From: Armatimonadota bacterium
Lineage (GTDB): Bacteria; Armatimonadota; UBA5829
Length of the DNA: 58,593 nt
Reading direction: 5' to 3'
Assembly (NCBI GenBank): GCA_012522575.1
Contig: JAAYKE010000078.1
Coordinates: 1-58,593 of the forward strand
Of this stretch, positions 53,520 through 58,593 are shown one piece after another. The position numbers and the translations under genes are program-made. Below the pieces are notes generated by a model. The model saw only the letters and a program-made list of their open reading frames with translations. It was not told where the DNA came from and did no database searches. Position 1 is the stretch's first letter; each line of letters starts with the position of its first letter.

Positions 53520-53547
53520 AACAGACCCCGCCGAGGCAGGGTCTGTT
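53520..53547. terminator. bidirectional terminator
   Basis: AACAGACCC-CGCCGAGGCA-GGGTCTGTT between convergent genes; the minus-strand tail TCTATTTAG is the better one. Confidence 0.65.
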
Positions 53548-53575
53548 CGGTAGTTCTAGCGCTTGCGTATGTCGA

Positions 53576-54622
53576 CTACCTTGTGGGAGTGGGGATTATC
53601 GAATCGGGCATCGGGCTATCGCGCCTTTGCTCCACATTTTGCGCAGCAAGCTCACCGACTATCACAGTGTTGGCTACCTCGGTATCCGACCATATAGTCG
53701 CGCTGCCGCCTATCACACTCCGAGCTATGCTTGCGCCATCCTGAATACGCGCATTTGCTCCTATTATCGTATTTCCGCCAATCACTACATCGCGCCCTAT
53801 GGACGCGCCGCTGCCGATAAAGACCGGCGCAGCAAGCTGTGCGCTTGGATGCACATCGACACCGTCGCCGACCCAGATACCTTCTCCGGCATATACGGCG
53901 GGCAGATCAATTTGGAGCTTGCCCTGCAGCGCATCAAAGTGGGCGTTGCGATATTGCAGGGCATCTCCCAAATCGCACCAGTATCCCGGAAGATGGCAGG
54001 CCGATATGGGATCGCCGTTTCTCAGCAGCAAAGGGAAAGTGTCTCGGGCGAAATCCTGGCTCACAAAGGGTGCGATGCTGCTGATAACTTCCGGTTGCAA
54101 AATATAAATACCGGCGCTTACTGTGTCGGAAAATATCTCCGTTGACCGTGGCTTCTCGACGAACCTGGTAATTCGATTTTCCTGATCATAACTTACCGTT
54201 CCAAAACGAGTGGGATCATCGGCAGTGTGAACTAGCACCGTTGCCAGCGATCCGGATGATTCGTGCGCCCGGATCGCAGCGGAGATATCCAGATCGGTAA
54301 CGATGTCGGACGATATAACCAGGAAGCTGTCCGATATCATCGATCCGAGTCGCCGTACCGCGCCGGCCGTTCCGGCGGGTTCGTTTTCGATGGAATAACG
54401 TATATTCACATTCAGATGTGAGCCTGTTCCGAAGTGACGCGCTATATCCCGCGATTGAGGGGAGGTGGCGATGATGAGATCCCTGATCTCGTGTCGTGCC
54501 AGCAACCGTATGATGTGTTCTATCACCGGTCGGTCGAAGAAGGGCAATAGAGGCTTGGGCGCGCAGGGAGTCCACGGATGAAGCTGAGCCGAGGTCCCGC
54601 CGGCTAATATCACTGCTTGCAT
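53576..54622 (-). CDS. sugar-nucleotide pyrophosphorylase-like protein (nucleotidyltransferase + left-handed beta helix)
   Basis: 348 aa. Rossmann nucleotidyltransferase domain (1-235): MQAVILAGG start, KPLLPFFDRPVIEHII, PAGTAGAVRRLG, VISSDIVTDLD, ITRFVEKP, PGYWCDLGD. Then a hexapeptide left-handed helix (255-325, SAQLAAPVFIGSGASIGRDV). The family is mannose-1-P guanylyl- or glucose-1-P thymidylyltransferase. Unusually, the glycine loop reads GGTSAQLHP rather than GGxGTRLxP, losing the conserved Arg. AAGGAGG lies about 9 bp before the ATG. Confidence 0.85.
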   Translation of the reverse strand: MQAVILAGGTSAQLHPWTPCAPKPLLPFFDRPVIEHIIRLLARHEIRDLIIATSPQSRDIARHFGTGSHLNVNIRYSIENEPAGTAGAVRRLGSMISDSFLVISSDIVTDLDISAAIRAHESSGSLATVLVHTADDPTRFGTVSYDQENRITRFVEKPRSTEIFSDTVSAGIYILQPEVISSIAPFVSQDFARDTFPLLLRNGDPISACHLPGYWCDLGDALQYRNAHFDALQGKLQIDLPAVYAGEGIWVGDGVDVHPSAQLAAPVFIGSGASIGRDVVIGGNTIIGANARIQDGASIARSVIGGSATIWSDTEVANTVIVGELAAQNVEQRRDSPMPDSIIPTPTR

Positions 54623-54784
54623 ATACCAATGCCTCCTTTCGGTCTGTTAGAGATTATCGGGTTTATACCAGGTAAAACTATAGGGTGTACCTAAGTATGC
54701 ATTGGCGACAACTAATTGAGGTTGCCGGGTTGTCTGCGCAGTTGTCTTGCGTCTGGAAATACTGAGAGCAGGAAGGAACCTGGG

Positions 54785-57598
54785 ATGAATAATTTGCGAC
54801 GATATATCGGCCCGATAATATTGGCCGTCATTGCCTTGTTGACAATTTTTGGCGGAGCTTTGGTCACGTTTTACACGGATTATCTGTGGTTTAAGGACCT
54901 TGGCTATCAGAAGGTGTTTACAACCAGGCTGCTGACTCAGATCAAGATCGGCGTTTTGTTCGGCCTGATGTTTTTTGCCATAATATACGGCAACCTCTGG
55001 TATGCGCGCCGAATAGCTCCTCCGTCTCCCACAATGGGAATCGAGCAGCAACTGCTAGAGAGACTGGGCAGGCTTGCGCGCAGAGGATTGGGGTTGCTGC
55101 TGTTCGCGGGAAGCGTGGTCGTATCGGTGATGGTAGGTCTGGAGGCGGCCACTCACTGGCGGCAGTGGCTGATGTGCTTCCATTCCACTCCATTTGCCAG
55201 CGCGGACCCGGTCTTTGGCAAGGATATCGGCTTCTTTGTTTTTCAGTTGCCGTTTCTCACCTATTTATATTACTGGCTGTTTTTTGCTCTGGCGGCGTCT
55301 ACTATCGCCTCAATCGGTCTGCATTATGCTGATGAGGCCATAGAAATGTTCGGCAATAATTTGCAGTTTGCACCTAAGGTCAAGGCGCATATCTGCACGC
55401 TTGTTGCCGCTATGTTCTTCCTGAAGGCGTGGGGATACAGGCTTGCGATGTATAATTTGCTGTTCTCCAAGGGCAGCCTTTTTGACGGAGCCGGCCATAC
55501 GGAAATTAAGGCAACCCTGCCCGCGCTTTGGATATTGCTGATAGCGGCTCTGATTGGCGGATTGCTGGTATTGGCTAATATCCGGCGCAGAGGCATAGGA
55601 TATTCGGTCGGAGCCTTTGCGAGTTTGATCGGGTTGTCCATAGTTGTCGGCAGCGCTTATCCCGCGTTTGTGCAACGCTACAGCGTGCAGCCTAACGAGT
55701 TGGAATACCAGTCGAAGTATATATCACGCGCGGTGAAGGCCACGCAAACGGCCTATGGTCTGACACAAGTCTCCACGCAGGCATTTGCCGCCGAAAACGA
55801 TCTCACCGCACAGCAGATCCACGAAAACCGGGCCACCGTTGAAAATATCCGGCTGTGGGGAAAGAAGCCGCTTCAGGATCAGAACAATCAACTCCAGACT
55901 GTGCAGCAATACTACCATTTCGAGGATATCGACGTAGATCGATATTGGCTGGCCGATAAGAATACTGGAGAAAAGCGATACAGGCAGGTTTGGCTGGGCG
56001 CAAGGGAAATGTCACAGGCGCAATTGCCCGATACCGCCAAAACCTGGATCAACCAGCACCTGAAATATACCCACGGATACGCCTATTGTATGAGTCCGGT
56101 CAACGAAATCAGCGAAGAAGGCAAACCGCTGTTTTTTGTAAAGGATATGCCGCCACGCGCTACTGTGGATATGCCGATTGAGCGGATGGGCGTGTATTTC
56201 GGGGAGCTTACTCATGAATATGTGATCGTAAAAACCAGCGCCGAAGAATATGATTATCCCAGCGGCAGCGGCACGGTTCCCACCAAATACGAGGCTGACG
56301 CGGGCATCAGGGTAGGGGATTTTTGGAGAAAGTTTCTATTCTCGCTCAGATTCCAGGATATTAACCTTTTGCTCAACGAGAATATCCGGCCTGAGAGCAG
56401 GCTGCTGTTTAGAAGAGAGATCGACGACCGCATATCAACGCTGCTGCCATTCATCGAATTCGACCAGGACCCATATCTGGTTACTGCGGATGGCGGGCTG
56501 TATTGGATGCGCGACGGATACACTATCAGCGATTCCTATCCCTATGCAAAATACTTTGGAATGCAGGGGACTCCGTTTAACTACATTCGCAACTCGGTCA
56601 AAGTCGTAGTAGATGCATACACCGGAAAAGTGGACGCCTATATAATAGAAGATCCGCTGCCCGATCCTCTGATACGCACATACGATAAGATATTTCCCGG
56701 CATATTCAAACCCATCGACCAGATGCCCGATGAATTGCGCGAACATATACGGTATCCCGAGGACCTTTTCCGCATTCAAACTGCGGTTTACACTCGCTAC
56801 CACTACAGCGCAGACCGGCCGCAGGATTTTTATGGCAACAGTGACCTTTGGGAGATTCCAAAAACCGCGAGCCTTGCCGGACTCTCCAGCGAGCCGACCT
56901 ATATGGAGCCTTACTATGTAATAATGAAGCTGCCGAACGGCTCCTCTGAGGAGTTTATCCTTATGACTCCGTATGTCCACTCCGGCGCGCGAAAAAATAT
57001 GGTGGCCTGGATGTGCGCCAAATGCGATCAACCGAACTACGGCCAACTCGTGTTATATCAACTTCCGACCAAAAACGTGAACGGCCCGCAGCAGGTGGGC
57101 ACATTTGCCAGTCAGGACCCGACGATTTCATCTCAGTTGACTCTGTGGAACAAAGAAGGATCGTCGGCAGACACCGGGGATATGCTGATCATCCCTGTCG
57201 AGTCGACATTCCTTTATGTCGTGCCCGTGTATCTCAGCTCCACTACATCAGGCACGCAGATACCGGAGATCAAGCGGGTAGTGGTGGCATTGGGAGACCG
57301 CGTGGCGATGATGCCGACGCTCAATGATTCGCTGTCAACCCTTGTTGGGCAGACTATTTCTGTGCCCACTCAGACCGGAATGGTTGCTGGAGCGCTCGCA
57401 ACGAAGGCGCCCGGAGTTACCACAAAGCCTGCGATCGTTGCCACGCCAGATACCGCTCAGTTGGTCGATCAGGCAAACAACAACTACGCAAAGGCTCAAG
57501 AGGCCCTGAGAAACGGCGACTGGAACGAATATGGGAAACGGATGAGTGCGCTGGAGAAGGACCTCAAGGATCTTAAGGAGAAGTTAAAGCGCAAATAA
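54785..57598 (+). CDS. UPF0182 (COG1615) family membrane protein
   Basis: 937 aa. About seven transmembrane helices in the first 320 residues (for example ILAVIALLTIFGGALVTFYTDYLWF), then a large extracytoplasmic domain with the family-typical PNELEYQSKYI, WDxxPL-like RLWGKKPLQDQNNQLQTVQQYYHFEDIDVDRYW and GTPFNYIRNSVKVVVDAYTG segments, and a charged helical C-terminus. The ATG at 54785 follows AAGGAA by 7 bp; the frame is open to 54716. Function is unknown; such proteins occur in Actinobacteria, cyanobacteria and some Firmicutes. Confidence 0.92.
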   Translation: MNNLRRYIGPIILAVIALLTIFGGALVTFYTDYLWFKDLGYQKVFTTRLLTQIKIGVLFGLMFFAIIYGNLWYARRIAPPSPTMGIEQQLLERLGRLARRGLGLLLFAGSVVVSVMVGLEAATHWRQWLMCFHSTPFASADPVFGKDIGFFVFQLPFLTYLYYWLFFALAASTIASIGLHYADEAIEMFGNNLQFAPKVKAHICTLVAAMFFLKAWGYRLAMYNLLFSKGSLFDGAGHTEIKATLPALWILLIAALIGGLLVLANIRRRGIGYSVGAFASLIGLSIVVGSAYPAFVQRYSVQPNELEYQSKYISRAVKATQTAYGLTQVSTQAFAAENDLTAQQIHENRATVENIRLWGKKPLQDQNNQLQTVQQYYHFEDIDVDRYWLADKNTGEKRYRQVWLGAREMSQAQLPDTAKTWINQHLKYTHGYAYCMSPVNEISEEGKPLFFVKDMPPRATVDMPIERMGVYFGELTHEYVIVKTSAEEYDYPSGSGTVPTKYEADAGIRVGDFWRKFLFSLRFQDINLLLNENIRPESRLLFRREIDDRISTLLPFIEFDQDPYLVTADGGLYWMRDGYTISDSYPYAKYFGMQGTPFNYIRNSVKVVVDAYTGKVDAYIIEDPLPDPLIRTYDKIFPGIFKPIDQMPDELREHIRYPEDLFRIQTAVYTRYHYSADRPQDFYGNSDLWEIPKTASLAGLSSEPTYMEPYYVIMKLPNGSSEEFILMTPYVHSGARKNMVAWMCAKCDQPNYGQLVLYQLPTKNVNGPQQVGTFASQDPTISSQLTLWNKEGSSADTGDMLIIPVESTFLYVVPVYLSSTTSGTQIPEIKRVVVALGDRVAMMPTLNDSLSTLVGQTISVPTQTGMVAGALATKAPGVTTKPAIVATPDTAQLVDQANNNYAKAQEALRNGDWNEYGKRMSALEKDLKDLKEKLKRK

Positions 57599-57693
57599 AC
57601 AGCGCCGCTAATATATGTTAGCAGCACGTCTGCGTCAAGATGAAGCGGGCGCATCGGAGTCTGCGGGTTTTGCTCTGCTTTGGAGATGAGGCT

Positions 57694-58521
57694 ATGCGAA
57701 AAATAACAATTCTGCTGTTGATTTTAATGGCTACGCCGCTGCGTGCCGCCGATACTCCGGCGAAGGAAGCCGAAAACAAAGATGTCTCTGCGGCAAAAGT
57801 TACAATCAAAATGAATGTGCAGCCCAATGAGGCGCGAAACTACAATGTATCCGTGGAGCTAAAGGGCAAAACCGTATCGGAGTCCTCCAGCGAACCGATC
57901 GACCTGGAAGCGACATACACGCTCAAGATGCAGCACAAATACGGCATAAGGGAAGGCGATGGCTTGCTGCCGCTGGATGTTGTGTCTTCCGATGCAAAGG
58001 CTACTCTGGATGGCCAGCAGTTCGCCATGCCATCGGGTGAGTTTCCTAGATATACGCTTCTTATTGATAATGCATGGAAAGTGCACAGCGCATTCGGCAT
58101 TTCCCGCACCAGATACGCCCAGCAATCTCCCGGTCTCAATTACGCAAACCTGATTCTGGTGTATCTTATTCCGGATATCGACAAGGAGCATGCACTCGGA
58201 GAAAGCTGGCAGAGCAAGGTCAAACTGCCCGGGTTTGCCGACGAATGCAGCGTCACCACTGTTTACAAATCCGTCGAGGACAAAAAAGGCGTCAAGATCG
58301 TCAACGTGCATCAGGACTACGTCTGGACGGAGCAGAAACTGCCCGATGGCGTGCTGGTAAACAGCAAGACCTCGGTGGATTCGGCCCTTGCAATTGATGG
58401 CGGCAGGCTGATAAATGCGCATGCCCAGAGCGATATAGTGTTCAAAAACCCCGCATCTGCAGACAAAGGGTCCGAAGAGGTGAAGGCAAAAATGACGATT
58501 GATGTTTCGCAGGCAAAATAG
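57694..58521 (+). CDS. exported protein of unknown function
   Basis: 275 aa. Signal peptide (ITILLLILMATPLRA), then a soluble beta-rich domain (VTIKMNVQPNEARNYNVSVELKG... LEATYTLKMQHKYG... VHQDYVWTEQKLPDG) resembling barrel- or lipocalin-like folds, but no family recognised. GGAG lies 8 bp before the ATG at 57694; an ATG at 57640 is in frame but spoils the signal peptide. 95 bp after the UPF0182 gene, possibly co-transcribed. Confidence 0.7.
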   Translation: MRKITILLLILMATPLRAADTPAKEAENKDVSAAKVTIKMNVQPNEARNYNVSVELKGKTVSESSSEPIDLEATYTLKMQHKYGIREGDGLLPLDVVSSDAKATLDGQQFAMPSGEFPRYTLLIDNAWKVHSAFGISRTRYAQQSPGLNYANLILVYLIPDIDKEHALGESWQSKVKLPGFADECSVTTVYKSVEDKKGVKIVNVHQDYVWTEQKLPDGVLVNSKTSVDSALAIDGGRLINAHAQSDIVFKNPASADKGSEEVKAKMTIDVSQAK

Positions 58522-58585
58522 AACGCTTAGCTGTCGTTGAAGCCGACGATGAAGTGATTTCGTAGCAGATATATTGGAGAGATAT

Positions 58586-58593
58586 ATGCAAGC
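58586..58593 (+). CDS. possible start of a gene cut by the window end
   Basis: ATGCAAGC with GGAGAG about 5 bp upstream at the last bases of the window. Too short to identify. Confidence 0.25.

Overview
The window (58.6 kb, roughly half GC) reads as chromosomal DNA of a diderm, free-living bacterium. The gene set suggests Armatimonadota or a close relative. That assignment is an inference from: a PEP-CTERM protein, two beta-barrel outer-membrane proteins ending in F or near F, a SpoIVB-type (S55) peptidase fused to a propeller, a UPF0182 protein, type III glutamine synthetase, and frequent TTG/GTG starts behind strong Shine-Dalgarno (SD) sites. No rRNA, CRISPR array, prophage or transposase gene was seen; there is one tRNA (Pro-CGG).

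Layout. 0.1-3.2 kb: phosphonate/phosphite uptake operon phnD-phnC-phnE on the minus strand, with an unusual PhnE. 3.4-6.2 kb: a phosphodiester-glycosidase protein, a zinc ribbon, a TPR protein, a structured-RNA/attenuator region with a 22-codon ORF, and a DUF2795 protein. 6.2-11.4 kb: a P1B metal ATPase, a DegT aminotransferase, a Kdo/RIO-like kinase and a D-lyxose-isomerase-like protein. 12-18.8 kb: glnN, a STAS protein, lexA with a visible self-operator, nitroreductase, LysM-SH3-NlpC/P60 hydrolase and hemB. 19-28 kb: DUF1080 and GH78 glycan enzymes, a PEP-CTERM protein, clpB (HAIR-like operator) and a large transaldolase-like protein. 28-34.8 kb: S55 peptidase-propeller fusion, amidohydrolase, zinc finger and a degenerate methyltransferase. 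34.9-40.3 kb: tRNA-Pro, comEC split into two genes, an orphan ParB with a Cys-rich tail, and an Nramp gene broken by one stop codon. 40.6-46.3 kb: BON protein, a second small ORF behind a hairpin, a TIM-barrel isomerase, and an anti-sigma/outer-membrane-barrel pair. 46.6-50.2 kb: ferrous iron operon (dtxR-feoA fusion, feoB, Cys-rich partner) under a near-consensus iron box, then YjbQ and DUF169. 51-58.5 kb: a second barrel protein, sugar nucleotidyltransferase, UPF0182 protein and an exported protein.

The strongest unexplained signal is a family of seven dispersed, non-coding, MITE-like elements (142-450 bp visible). They share a terminal inverted repeat (GTAACARCTCAC ... GTGAGYTGTTAC). Two copies have perfect 8-9 bp target duplications and a third has a near-perfect one. 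Six of the seven lie within about 15 bp of the 3' end of a gene; in one case the element supplies the last base of a stop codon.

Regulation is unusually legible. Many genes have TTGACN-N16-18-TATAAT-like promoters, and three carry a recognisable operator inside or beside the promoter (lexA, clpB, dtxR-feo). All functional names rest on motif recognition by eye, without database searches.
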